Assembly (NCBI GenBank): GCA_022787425.1
Contig: JALFWB010000023.1
Coordinates: forward strand, 1-41,543
Length of the DNA: 41,543 nucleotides
Direction of reading: 5' to 3'
Source: Akkermansia sp.
Lineage (GTDB): Bacteria > Verrucomicrobiota > Verrucomicrobiia > Verrucomicrobiales > Akkermansiaceae
Every line of letters begins with the position of its first letter. Position 1 is the stretch's first letter. A program made the position numbers and the translations under genes. The notes beneath the pieces are model-generated. The model searched no databases. It was given only the letters and a program-made list of their open reading frames with translations, and had not been told where the DNA came from. This document shows, in pieces, positions 1 to 7,979 of this stretch.

Positions 1-1
1 A

Positions 2-33
2 GTTTCAACTCACGCGCCCGCATGGGGCGCGAC
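2..33 (-). CRISPR. Leader-proximal CRISPR repeat (type I-C), array continues off left edge
   Basis: A 32-nt unit that reads on the minus strand as GTCGCGCCCC at its start and GAGTTGAAAC at its end, with a central palindrome (GCGCCC..GGGCGC). Length, palindrome and the TTGAAAC-type 3' end are those of type I-C repeats. It lies next to the cas2 end of a complete I-C operon and is separated from it by a leader, so it should be the first repeat of the array. Only this one repeat is in the window; spacers would lie to the left of base 1, so array size and spacer targets cannot be seen. Confidence 0.88.
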
Positions 34-235
34 CCACGACTTATAACACATTGAGGCAGAATAGTCAAGACTATGAAGAGCGCGAACCCTCGTTTTTAGC
101 GATGTCGTTATTGTTATTACTAGATGGCTAGGTGCTTTCAAGATGCTGATAGTCAAGGTGTTAGCTCCTCCGCGAATTCATTGAGCGAGGGAGAACAGCT
201 TGGTGTTCGCGTTGAGGAACACAGGGGGGGAGAAG
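34..235 (-). promoter_or_regulatory. CRISPR leader with pre-crRNA promoter
   Basis: About 200 bp without a gene between cas2 and the first repeat. Read on the minus strand it contains TTGACT (63-68), a 17-bp spacer and TATAAG (40-45). Six bases separate the -10 from the repeat, so transcription is predicted to begin at or next to the first base of the repeat. The leader would also be the site where Cas1-Cas2 integrate new spacers. Position and promoter are seen; the function is inferred from other I-C loci. Confidence 0.7.
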
Positions 236-523
236 CTATAAAATGAGCGGTGATGTCACGTCGAAGGCTTTTTGGGTGCCCATATGGATAATGCGGCTGC
301 TGTCCTTACCAAGAGGATAAATGCGAATGCTGTCGCTTTCCTCATCGATGATGGTGCGTAGTTGCTCTCGGAATGTAAGGAGGTGGGAATAATCCATGAC
401 GCATTCGAAAACGGAATTTTGCACACGAACGCCGTGATCCTCGCAGGCCTTGGCTACACGGCGGAGTCGTTTTTGGCCGGCAGGGGTGGTGGTGTTTACA
501 TCGTAACTGATGAGGTAGCGCAT
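236..523 (-). CDS. cas2: CRISPR-associated endonuclease Cas2
   Basis: A 95-residue protein of typical Cas2 length. It starts with the beta strand MRYLISYDVNT, where the Asp of YDV is the conserved metal-binding position, and continues with the RLRRVAKACEDHGVRVQNSVFEC segment typical of the ferredoxin-like fold. Cas2 is the dimeric scaffold that bridges two Cas1 dimers in the spacer-integration complex. It is the last gene of the operon, 8 bp after cas1, and is followed by the leader and repeat. Cas2 of type I-C loci has reported nuclease activity, but its structural role in adaptation is the better supported one. Confidence 0.95.
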   Translation of the reverse strand: MRYLISYDVNTTTPAGQKRLRRVAKACEDHGVRVQNSVFECVMDYSHLLTFREQLRTIIDEESDSIRIYPLGKDSSRIIHMGTQKAFDVTSPLIL

Positions 524-531
524 CGCAGAAG

Positions 532-1548
532 TTATTTTTGTATGTAGGGAGGGTAGGCATCCAGTGCGCCGCGCAGGTGTTGGGCCAAAAGGCGCGCTTG
601 GATGTGAGGGAGAAGACCCAGGGTGATTTTATCCTGCAGAAAAGGGTGCGTGATGATGTCGTTCTTGCGTTGTTGCCAATGGGTCAGCACGGTTTTGCGT
701 GCGGTATCACTCAACAAAACGGCACCGCTTTCCTGGTGTTCAAAATCATCCGGGGTTATTTGTCGGCGATTGATGAGGGTAAGGGCACAGCGATCGGCCA
801 AGGGGGCACGGAATTCCTCCATGAGATCGAGGGCAAGGGATGGGCGGCCCGGTCGCTCTCGGTGATACAATCCCACGGCACTGTCCAAACCCACGGCTTC
901 AGCTGCGGATTTACAGTCGCTTGCCAGCAGGGTGTAGACAAAGGAGAGCAGGGCATTGAACGGATCGGTGGGAGGTCGACGATTTCGAGATGTAAAGACA
1001 AATCCCGGGGCGGTGATGAGCCGGGGAATCGAACCGAAATAAACGTCGGCGGCGGAGCCTTCGATACCTAACAATCGTTGCTCCGAGCTTTCCTGTCTCG
1101 CTTGCCGTACCGCGTGTGCGAGCCGGTTGATGGCGGGTTGTAGGTCCGGAAGCTCATAATCCCTGACTGCCCGCTGCAGGACGGTACGAGCGTTGAGTAT
1201 TTTGGCTGCAACCATCTCTCTCGCGATGGTAATGCGACTGAAGGGGTCATCGGCAAGGCGATACTGCTGTCGACGCAGAAGGACATTACCATGGGTATAG
1301 CCACAAACTCGACAGAGGAAGTGTCCGGATGGGGAACAAAAAGAAAGGTTGATGCCCAATTCAGAACAGCGAGCCATGAGTTGTGGGCTGGCGCCGATAT
1401 CCCAACCGAATGTTTGGATAGCTTCCAGGTTGAGAAAGGGGATGCGGCGCAGGCTTTGTCCGTGGTGTGTGATATCAACAGTCTCGCCGTTGAGCAGCAA
1501 ACGAATGCCGTCGGTGGTGATATAGAGAGTGTTAAGGTGTTGTTTCAT
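532..1548 (-). CDS. cas1: CRISPR-associated endonuclease Cas1 (type I-C)
   Basis: A 338-residue integrase of the adaptation complex. The N-terminal beta domain (MKQHLNTLYITTDGIRLLLN, residues 1-20) and the helical C-terminal domain with GSAADVYFGSIPRL, DPFNALLSFVYTLL and GLDSAVGLYHRERPGRPSLALDLMEEFR are recognisable Cas1 blocks. The glutamate, histidine and aspartate expected to bind metal fall in these blocks. Its start overlaps the cas4 stop by 4 bp, so translation is probably coupled. Cas1 cuts and joins protospacer DNA at the leader-repeat junction. Length and motifs look intact. Confidence 0.96.
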   Translation of the reverse strand: MKQHLNTLYITTDGIRLLLNGETVDITHHGQSLRRIPFLNLEAIQTFGWDIGASPQLMARCSELGINLSFCSPSGHFLCRVCGYTHGNVLLRRQQYRLADDPFSRITIAREMVAAKILNARTVLQRAVRDYELPDLQPAINRLAHAVRQARQESSEQRLLGIEGSAADVYFGSIPRLITAPGFVFTSRNRRPPTDPFNALLSFVYTLLASDCKSAAEAVGLDSAVGLYHRERPGRPSLALDLMEEFRAPLADRCALTLINRRQITPDDFEHQESGAVLLSDTARKTVLTHWQQRKNDIITHPFLQDKITLGLLPHIQARLLAQHLRGALDAYPPYIQK

Positions 1549-2180
1549 ACGTCACAGAGGGCAGCCTCGAAGCTGCCGTTGTTGTAGGCTCCTGCAGAGG
1601 GGTGGCGCGGCAGGCAGATGGGAAGGAGCGAGCAGGCTCTGCACTCGGTCCGGTAATGCGCCGGCGGAAGGCTGCGGCTCTGTAGCAGAGCCTGTACGGC
1701 AGCGATTGTCTCCTCTGTCTTCCGCCGCAGCGTAGGGGTGAGCTCGATGGTCTGTCTGTGTCGAGTGGCATGGTAATAGAGGAAGGCCTGCTCAATGCGG
1801 CAGCCGTGCATTTCTTCCAAGCACAGGGCCTGGGCGCAGAGCTGGACGGCATCGGCATCGTGTTCCTTGGGTCGGCCGTGTTTGTATTCCACCGGCCCGA
1901 TGATATCGCCGCCGCGGGAGCGGTATTCGATGGCATCGGCTCGTCCTCGGATGCCGAGACGACGGCAGACGAGATAGCAGCCGCGTGCCGTGTAGATGCC
2001 GCCCCGGGTATTCCCCGGAGCGGTATCAACGCGTTTGTGCTCTAGCTTACCGAGGGTCGTGAGGGCGTTTTCCTTCCACTCTTGCTCGGTATGGATGAGG
2101 GCGCACTGGCGCGGGCAGAAGATGTAGTGCTGAAGCGCAGAGATCGGCACGTAGTCTTCTTCTCGGAGGCTCTCCGGCAT
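1545..2180 (-). CDS. cas4: CRISPR-associated exonuclease Cas4
   Basis: A 211-residue RecB-family nuclease with an iron-sulfur cluster. The first cluster cysteines are in YIFCPRQCALIH (C22, C26) and the others in the C-terminal ECRACSLLPIC. The PD-(D/E)xK core runs through the middle, including GPVEYKHGRPKE, where E and K match the catalytic ExK. Cas4 trims and orients prespacers by PAM so that Cas1-Cas2 integrates functional spacers; this fits its place between cas7 and cas1. The start overlaps the last base of cas7 and the end overlaps cas1, typical of a tightly coupled I-C operon. Confidence 0.95.
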   Translation of the reverse strand: MPESLREEDYVPISALQHYIFCPRQCALIHTEQEWKENALTTLGKLEHKRVDTAPGNTRGGIYTARGCYLVCRRLGIRGRADAIEYRSRGGDIIGPVEYKHGRPKEHDADAVQLCAQALCLEEMHGCRIEQAFLYYHATRHRQTIELTPTLRRKTEETIAAVQALLQSRSLPPAHYRTECRACSLLPICLPRHPSAGAYNNGSFEAALCDV

Positions 2181-3010
2181 CAGCAGTCGATTTCCTCAAC
2201 CGTCACGCCGTCGGGAATGGCGCTGCGGTCGAGGCTGATATCGTAGTCCGCGATGTTGCGGGGGAACTCTACCCCTTCCTTTTTGGCAACATACAGGCTC
2301 TCATAGAGCTTGTGGGCGGGTGCGTTGCCCAGCTTGCTGTTGTGGCGGAAGAGGATGAGCTTGCGCACGGCCATGGAGCCTGCGGGGCGAGCTGCGGAGG
2401 CATCAAAGGCGAAGAGATTTTGGATCGCCTGAAGAAGAAGCTCCAAGTCGGCCTCGCCGAAGCCGGTTTGGTCGGCCAAGTAGGGGTTGAGGCAGCCCTT
2501 GGCCAGGTAGAGACCATAGGGGATGGTGAACTTGCGCCCGATCGTGCGCTCTTTGTTCACATCCTTTTCGTTAGTCACGGCGCAGCGCGTGACTGCGTAC
2601 TCGCACTGGGTGACGGGATCAATGCTTCGCGCAAAGGAGAGCTGCACGGGCCCACGCACCTGTCCGGCTCCTTTACCCGTGGTCAACACGGCACCGAAGC
2701 AGCGGACATCGTAGTAGTTTTGGCACATCCACACTCGAGCGCTGTCGGGCGAGGCCTTTTCGCCCAGGGCAACATGTGCCGCCTCAATGTCGTTGTTGAG
2801 GACGGCTTTTTCTTTGATGAGGATGTCGAAGCCGCTCTCTCCCGCCCGGGTGAGCTGCACGAAGTTGCGGATCTTGCGCTTGAGGCACACATCCGTCACA
2901 ATGCCGTGGCCGGTCTCTCCGTCAATGCGGGGCAGATTGCCGGCATCGGGGTCACCGTTGGGGTTGGCATCGAGGGCATCGAAGAGAATGATGAAATCAA
3001 TCTTGTTCAT
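2180..3010 (-). CDS. cas7: Type I-C Cascade backbone protein Cas7 (Csd2)
   Basis: A 276-residue RAMP protein. The N-terminus (IDFIILFDALDANPNGDPDAGNLPRID) is diagnostic of Cas7/Csd2, as are the RGPVQLSFARSIDPV block and the C-terminal YESLYVAKKEGVEFPRN. Several copies polymerise along the crRNA spacer to form the Cascade backbone. It follows cas8c by 6 bp and overlaps cas4 by one base. Nothing suggests inactivation. Confidence 0.96.
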   Translation of the reverse strand: MNKIDFIILFDALDANPNGDPDAGNLPRIDGETGHGIVTDVCLKRKIRNFVQLTRAGESGFDILIKEKAVLNNDIEAAHVALGEKASPDSARVWMCQNYYDVRCFGAVLTTGKGAGQVRGPVQLSFARSIDPVTQCEYAVTRCAVTNEKDVNKERTIGRKFTIPYGLYLAKGCLNPYLADQTGFGEADLELLLQAIQNLFAFDASAARPAGSMAVRKLILFRHNSKLGNAPAHKLYESLYVAKKEGVEFPRNIADYDISLDRSAIPDGVTVEEIDC

Positions 3011-3016
3011 GGTTGG

Positions 3017-4804
3017 TTATTGGTTGTCGGGGTTGTTTTTCTTGGTGAAGAAAGCTTGGGTTTGGTGATAGAAGCCGAGCGCAAAGAGACCCTGCTGCTC
3101 GAGGTTGAGATGTGTCGGGAACTCTCCCAGCAGTGCGGTGATGGCCTGCATGTCTTTCTCGCGATTGATCTTTCGTCCGCCCTCCAGTTTAGCCACATGG
3201 TGGTTATAGAGCTTGAAGAGCCTCGGGAAGACATAGGCAGGTGACGTCGATGCGCTGGCATAGTAGGCATCGCGGATGGTGCGGTTGAGGCCGGGCAGTG
3301 CATCGTCCTGCGTCTTCTGAAGCAGGGCGAAAAGACGCCCGAGAACGTAACCGACTTGAGTATTGGTTTCGTCTAACATGGGTGTGAGTTTGTAGGAAGG
3401 ATTTCTTCGGGTGAGCCATGCTTTGAGGTAGGCACAGCGGATGTAGTTGATTTTGCGATCTGCCTTGAAGCGTCTCAGCATCGCCATCGCCAGAGAATCG
3501 GGATAGGGGCGTCCCTGCAGAATGGCGCGCATGAGGGGTTCAGTGTAGGTCGAAGGGATAGCGTCCTTGGGGTCGCGGACTGTCTCACGAAGGATCATCC
3601 AAGGAAAGATAATTTCCGGATCGTTGAACTTTGCACCCCTGGGTTGCAGGCGCAGGGCATCGAGGTGAGCCGACAAACGGGTAATATAGTCGCCCATAGT
3701 GCCTGTCAGGAAGAAGCGTATGCTCAGACGAGCAACGTTCGGAGCCAATCCGAGGAGGAAGAATCGAACCTCCTTGGCTTCCGGTGGCGGAGTAGGGCGC
3801 CCGAATGCGATTTGCTTTAATATTTCCCCGACTTTCTTGAGAAGCGCATTATCCTGTGCCTGTGGCGTCTCGGAGAACGAGGCTGCGATTATTTGTTCCC
3901 ATCCCATGGCCGGAGCATCGGTCCAGTAAACGGTGGTGGCATCTCCCAACTGAAACCGCTGATTCGATGCCCGCAGCAAGTAATTGAGAGCATTGCAATA
4001 TCCGAAGGCTGCTCGCTCCGAGACCGGTGAGTTACCGCCCTGTTCCTTGCCGTAGGATTCGAATGCGCTGCAATTGAAGGAAACCAGTGCTGCTCCCATG
4101 GGGCTGGCATCCCTGACACCTGAAATTTGCGGGGAATGCACGCGTGCGACGGGACCCTCCTTGCCTGTTATCAGGCACATCATATCAGGTGTTTCTTTCT
4201 TCTGTGTGCCGAGCCAAAGCTCTGCACCACCCGAACACCACCAATCTCGGATATTCGGTATCTCATGCAGGTGTTGCATTTGCCCTTGGATACGGAAGAC
4301 ACCGTTGCCGGTCTTCATCGCGTCCTTTACGGCAGGATCACAGGAGAGGGACTCTATGTCCGCAGGGGGCTCCCATGTTTCGTAGAAGTGACACAAAATT
4401 TCAAATTCCTTGCCGAGGCCGGTATCCTTCCGATCGAGGTATTTTCTGCGCGTTGCCGCAAACGACTCTCTTGCTCGCGCTTTTTCTTTATCTGATTTTT
4501 TGGCTTCAACGCAGCCCAGAAGGTACGCAGTGTTGTCAAACAGAAAACAAGGGTTTAATCCTGATCCGGGCGGCTTGGATCCCCCCAGCACCATCATCTC
4601 TGTAGAAACGAGTTTCTTCTTTGTCTTGCCCTTTTTGTCAGGCGGACTTTCCACGCACTGCCGAAGATCGCGGAAGGTACAGCCGCCCTCGGGGATCAGT
4701 TCCACACAAAAGGTTACCTTTTGGACACTGGTGCCCATCTGCGGCATATCGGCACCGTTTGCTACCAAGCGCTCATATAATTGGTATAATTCCTGTAAAA
4801 TCAT
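3017..4804 (-). CDS. cas8c: Type I-C Cascade large subunit Cas8c (Csd1)
   Basis: A 595-residue protein of usual Csd1 length. The opening MILQELYQLYERLV, the CFLFDNTAYLLG block and the C-terminal LFALGFYHQTQAFFTKK are Csd1-like; the QTQAFF-type ending is a family hallmark. Cas8c recognises the PAM and, in I-C systems, an internal start yields the small Cas11c subunit from its C-terminal part. An internal start would lie in the last third here, but I cannot pick one with confidence. It overlaps the cas5 stop by 4 bp (ATGA) and precedes cas7 by 6 bp. Confidence 0.95.
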   Translation of the reverse strand: MILQELYQLYERLVANGADMPQMGTSVQKVTFCVELIPEGGCTFRDLRQCVESPPDKKGKTKKKLVSTEMMVLGGSKPPGSGLNPCFLFDNTAYLLGCVEAKKSDKEKARARESFAATRRKYLDRKDTGLGKEFEILCHFYETWEPPADIESLSCDPAVKDAMKTGNGVFRIQGQMQHLHEIPNIRDWWCSGGAELWLGTQKKETPDMMCLITGKEGPVARVHSPQISGVRDASPMGAALVSFNCSAFESYGKEQGGNSPVSERAAFGYCNALNYLLRASNQRFQLGDATTVYWTDAPAMGWEQIIAASFSETPQAQDNALLKKVGEILKQIAFGRPTPPPEAKEVRFFLLGLAPNVARLSIRFFLTGTMGDYITRLSAHLDALRLQPRGAKFNDPEIIFPWMILRETVRDPKDAIPSTYTEPLMRAILQGRPYPDSLAMAMLRRFKADRKINYIRCAYLKAWLTRRNPSYKLTPMLDETNTQVGYVLGRLFALLQKTQDDALPGLNRTIRDAYYASASTSPAYVFPRLFKLYNHHVAKLEGGRKINREKDMQAITALLGEFPTHLNLEQQGLFALGFYHQTQAFFTKKNNPDNQ

Positions 4805-5514
4805 GATAAAGCTCGGTTCAGGGGTGGTACAGCAAGAACACCGTCGCGCAGCTCGGCCATGAAGAACTTGGGCGTAACGCTTTGCTTCTTGCCCGTGTGG
4901 GCGCAGATGACCGTTCCCTTTCGGTCATCGGTATAGACCATATCGTGCAGCATCAGCCCCAGGTTGCGGTTACGCTGCTCCGGCGGCAGTTGGCAGGGCG
5001 GGGCGGGATGCTCCTCATCTACCAAGGAGAATGAGGCGAGGAATTCCCGCATACCGAAGCAGGGGTGGTGAAAACATTGACCGTTTGCGGCTCGGCGCTT
5101 GAACATCTCCAGGTGTTTGGCGACATTGTTAATGCCCTCCTGCTCATGCAGCACTTCTACATGCGCTTCAATCACATAAGCAACGCGGCGCAGATAGGTC
5201 ATGGCCCGTTGTTGTCGATTCTCCTCAATAAAAAATTGGGTAGAGTATGTTTTCTCTCCGCGCATCTCCGCTGCAGAGGGTGGCGCAATTTTTTTGCCCA
5301 CCTCGTTGCGGCGGATCTGTCCGAATTCGATGGGATTGAGCACATGGATGCGATCCACTACCCAGCGGAACTCGGGTTTCCAATAAATCGCGGTCAGAAT
5401 GCCGCGCGCGGCCGATGGCGTCATCACCTCGTAGGTCATGCGCTCGGCCTTCAACTCGGGGCGCGTGAAACACGCATAATCGCCCCAGACATGGAGTTTG
5501 ATTCCGTAACTCAT
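4801..5514 (-). CDS. cas5c: Cas5c (Cas5d), pre-crRNA-processing Cascade subunit
   Basis: A 237-residue RAMP protein. In type I-C, which lacks Cas6, Cas5 cuts the pre-crRNA within the repeat and keeps the 5' handle. The N-terminal LHVWGDYACFTRPELKAERMTY and PSAARGILTAIYWKPEFRW blocks are characteristic. Y44 in the second block matches the position of a catalytic tyrosine known in Cas5c. The gene starts 10 bp after the cas3 stop and overlaps cas8c by 4 bp. Absence of a cas6 gene nearby is consistent with this role. Confidence 0.94.
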   Translation of the reverse strand: MSYGIKLHVWGDYACFTRPELKAERMTYEVMTPSAARGILTAIYWKPEFRWVVDRIHVLNPIEFGQIRRNEVGKKIAPPSAAEMRGEKTYSTQFFIEENRQQRAMTYLRRVAYVIEAHVEVLHEQEGINNVAKHLEMFKRRAANGQCFHHPCFGMREFLASFSLVDEEHPAPPCQLPPEQRNRNLGLMLHDMVYTDDRKGTVICAHTGKKQSVTPKFFMAELRDGVLAVPPLNRALS

Positions 5515-5524
5515 TGTATCGTAA

Positions 5525-7762
5525 TCATTGAATATAATTGTCGTTCGGCGGCTCGCGGAGCAGCCCCATGCATGTGTTGTAGCGGGCCGTATCGTTCATC
5601 AGGTAAACCCCCGCCTTTTCGTGCAAAATCTCACAGGGTAGGTCTTTTGCCTCGGTATCATATACAGAAACAGTAAATTGTTGAATCTTTCGAAAAATCT
5701 CACGCGAGGGCATTTGTCCCGCACGATTCAACTCGCGCAAATGCTCGGCCAGTTTGTCAGCCTCGGGGCCGTAGGGAACCATTACACTGTGCGTTTCGGC
5801 ATCGATGAGGCGGAAGAGTGAAGCAATTTTCCGGAAGGGTATGGTCTCCAATTCTTGGAACTGATGACCTATCTCTGCCAGAATACCGTGGGCATCCCAA
5901 TGCCCGGTAGCCGCGCCTCGCTGCCAATAGAAATGGCGGAAATAGGACTCCACAGCCTCGCTCGAGAACCAATCCTTATCACCGAGATTCGGCAGTGTGT
6001 TTTCCCATGCTGCCACGGCATCCCTCAGCGTGACAAATGAGGATGGTAACGAATACTCCGTTGATTTGAACGAATAGACGGCACCCATGGGAAGCTCACC
6101 GTGTCGATTGCAGCGGCCTGCTGCCTGCGCCAGAGAGTCCAGCCCACAGGCATCCCGGTAGACGATGGGGAAGGATACATCCACCCCCGCTTCCACGACT
6201 CGGGTTGATACCAGTATCGTCGGCAGTCCGACGCGCAACCGCTCGCGAACTTCATCCAGCACAGCAGTGCGGTGAGCGGGGCACATGCGCGCCGAGAGAT
6301 GAAAGACGTTTGCCGCACCCTGATTCTCCAGCAGGCGGTACAAATCCTGTGCCTGGCGGGTCAGATTAACAATGAACAGTGCGGATTCATGCCCGGTGTC
6401 GACGAAATGTTGTGCCAATTCCTGCAGCGACATATTACCCAGCGGCTCGACCTGCACCCGTTTCATCCGCTCTTGCAGCTCCCGCTCCATGACCTCACCC
6501 AGCAGACTGCGAACCTCACCGGGTTGCCAGCCGATCTCGAATCCCTCTTCCGGGCGGTTGACAAGGTCCGGCTGGGTGGCGGTGCAGAGCACCAAGGTGC
6601 AATCGCACAAGCGCTGCAGGCTCTTGAGTGCCGCCAGACAGGGGGCCAGATACTCCGGCGGAAGGGCCTGAGCTTCGTCAAAGATGATGACCGAGCGTCC
6701 GATATTGTGCAACTTGCGGCAGCGTTTGGGTGCGGCGGAAAACAGCGACTCAAAGAACTGTACGTTGGTCGTAACAATGAGCGGGGCATCCCAATTTTCG
6801 GAAGCAAAGCGGTTGGCCTCTCTGTCGTTTTCCTCGGCTAGGTTGCTGTGGTGCTCTACAACGGCATCATCTCCCAATACCGCGCGGAATTCCTTGGCTG
6901 TCTGTTCGATGATACTTGTGTAGGGAATTACGTAAATGACACGGTTCAATCCCTGCCGGATAGCATGCTCCAGCGCAAAACTGAGAGAAGAGAATGTCTT
7001 GCCTCCCCCGGTGGGCACGAGCAGTCGGTAGACACCGCGCGACTCCGCACCGGCTGCACGGCAGCGAGCGTGGATCCTTGCTCGCAGCTCATTGATGGGC
7101 CCGGACGCCGCATGCTCACGCTCCGACAGGAAAGTCTCCAGACGCTCCTGTAATTGTTGCAAGGACGGCAGGTCATGAGCAGCTCGCTGTTGCGCCGTAT
7201 TCGGATCACAAAAGGCCTCTGTTGCCGACCAATCTGCATCGACCAGACACGAGTGCAGCATGCGAACCAGCATGCTGCAGATGAACACCGCTTCTTTCTC
7301 CGGTATTATGCCTTCCATTAGCGCTGCCGGATTAAGGGAAACCATGCGGTTATAGGATGCCGGCATTGCGGCTCGCACATCCGGGCGAAGCGAGGTCGAC
7401 TTCAATTTCGCGAAGAGATCGGTTCCGTCCGGCAGCCCTACGTGATGGCCGTAAAGAGTATAGGGCAGCAGCGTTTTAAGCAAGCAATTCTCCTGCTGAT
7501 GAGCAAAAAGCGCGGCGGCTGTTTTGTGGTCGGCGGATTCCCCGCCCAGCAGGTGACGCTGGAAAGCGGGGGATGCCTTGCCCATATCATGCGTCAGCGC
7601 CAGGAATTCGGCAATCTCCCGCAGCGCGGGAGCCAAGTCCGCACGAGACCAGTCACCGAAGCTGCGAATATATTTTGCTGTCAGCTCGGCGTGCCCATTG
7701 GGACCGTACAGCGGCTCCCACTGCTCCGGCGGTGAATCATCCTTGGTGTGCGCGTAAATCAT
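5525..7762 (-). CDS. cas3: CRISPR-associated nuclease-helicase Cas3
   Basis: A 745-residue effector recruited by Cascade to degrade target DNA. The N-terminal HD nuclease domain carries H24 (NGHAEL) and H58-D59 (LTHDMGKAS). The superfamily 2 helicase follows with Walker A LVPTGGGKT, motif II IFDEAQALP, motif III CTATQP, and motif VI in QAAGRCNRHGE. Both catalytic halves look intact, so the system should be able to interfere. It is the first gene of the operon, with a strong promoter 28-56 bp upstream. Confidence 0.97.
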   Translation of the reverse strand: MIYAHTKDDSPPEQWEPLYGPNGHAELTAKYIRSFGDWSRADLAPALREIAEFLALTHDMGKASPAFQRHLLGGESADHKTAAALFAHQQENCLLKTLLPYTLYGHHVGLPDGTDLFAKLKSTSLRPDVRAAMPASYNRMVSLNPAALMEGIIPEKEAVFICSMLVRMLHSCLVDADWSATEAFCDPNTAQQRAAHDLPSLQQLQERLETFLSEREHAASGPINELRARIHARCRAAGAESRGVYRLLVPTGGGKTFSSLSFALEHAIRQGLNRVIYVIPYTSIIEQTAKEFRAVLGDDAVVEHHSNLAEENDREANRFASENWDAPLIVTTNVQFFESLFSAAPKRCRKLHNIGRSVIIFDEAQALPPEYLAPCLAALKSLQRLCDCTLVLCTATQPDLVNRPEEGFEIGWQPGEVRSLLGEVMERELQERMKRVQVEPLGNMSLQELAQHFVDTGHESALFIVNLTRQAQDLYRLLENQGAANVFHLSARMCPAHRTAVLDEVRERLRVGLPTILVSTRVVEAGVDVSFPIVYRDACGLDSLAQAAGRCNRHGELPMGAVYSFKSTEYSLPSSFVTLRDAVAAWENTLPNLGDKDWFSSEAVESYFRHFYWQRGAATGHWDAHGILAEIGHQFQELETIPFRKIASLFRLIDAETHSVMVPYGPEADKLAEHLRELNRAGQMPSREIFRKIQQFTVSVYDTEAKDLPCEILHEKAGVYLMNDTARYNTCMGLLREPPNDNYIQ

Positions 7763-7789
7763 ATTTACACATGAATCTGACTGATCATC

Positions 7790-7818
7790 AGAATAGACGA
7801 AGGTGAATCAGTTGTCAA
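7790..7818 (-). promoter_or_regulatory. Promoter of the cas operon
   Basis: Read on the minus strand: TTGACA (7813-7818), a 17-bp spacer, TATTCT (7790-7795). The -35 is a perfect match to the sigma-70 consensus. Predicted transcription start is about 20 nt before the cas3 start, so unlike many genes here cas3 has a true 5' leader. The remaining intergenic bases (7819-7916) show nothing I can name. Confidence 0.75.
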
Positions 7819-7917
7819 GGAGAAAAGTTCATAATCAGGTGATCTTTTTCAAAAGTGGTTATTAAGTATGCGTGAAAGTGGCTGTTTTATATCATGGGAG
7901 TTGCAGGATGGTCTGCA

Positions 7918-7955
7918 TGAAAAAAAACGAGCAGGGGGAGAAGTCCCCCTACTCG
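7918..7955 (-). terminator. Intrinsic terminator of the peroxidase gene
   Basis: A 12-position hairpin with one mismatch (7928-7939 with 7944-7955, loop GAAG) followed on the minus strand by a run of eight T (7920-7927). It lies 25 bp past the stop of the peroxidase gene and insulates it from the cas operon promoter. Confidence 0.88.
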
Positions 7956-7979
7956 GAAGAAATGGTGTGCCCAAGTGGC

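Noticed and set aside
2312..3244. A 310-codon plus-strand ORF across cas7
   Set aside because: Antisense shadow of cas7 and the end of cas8c, both well supported.
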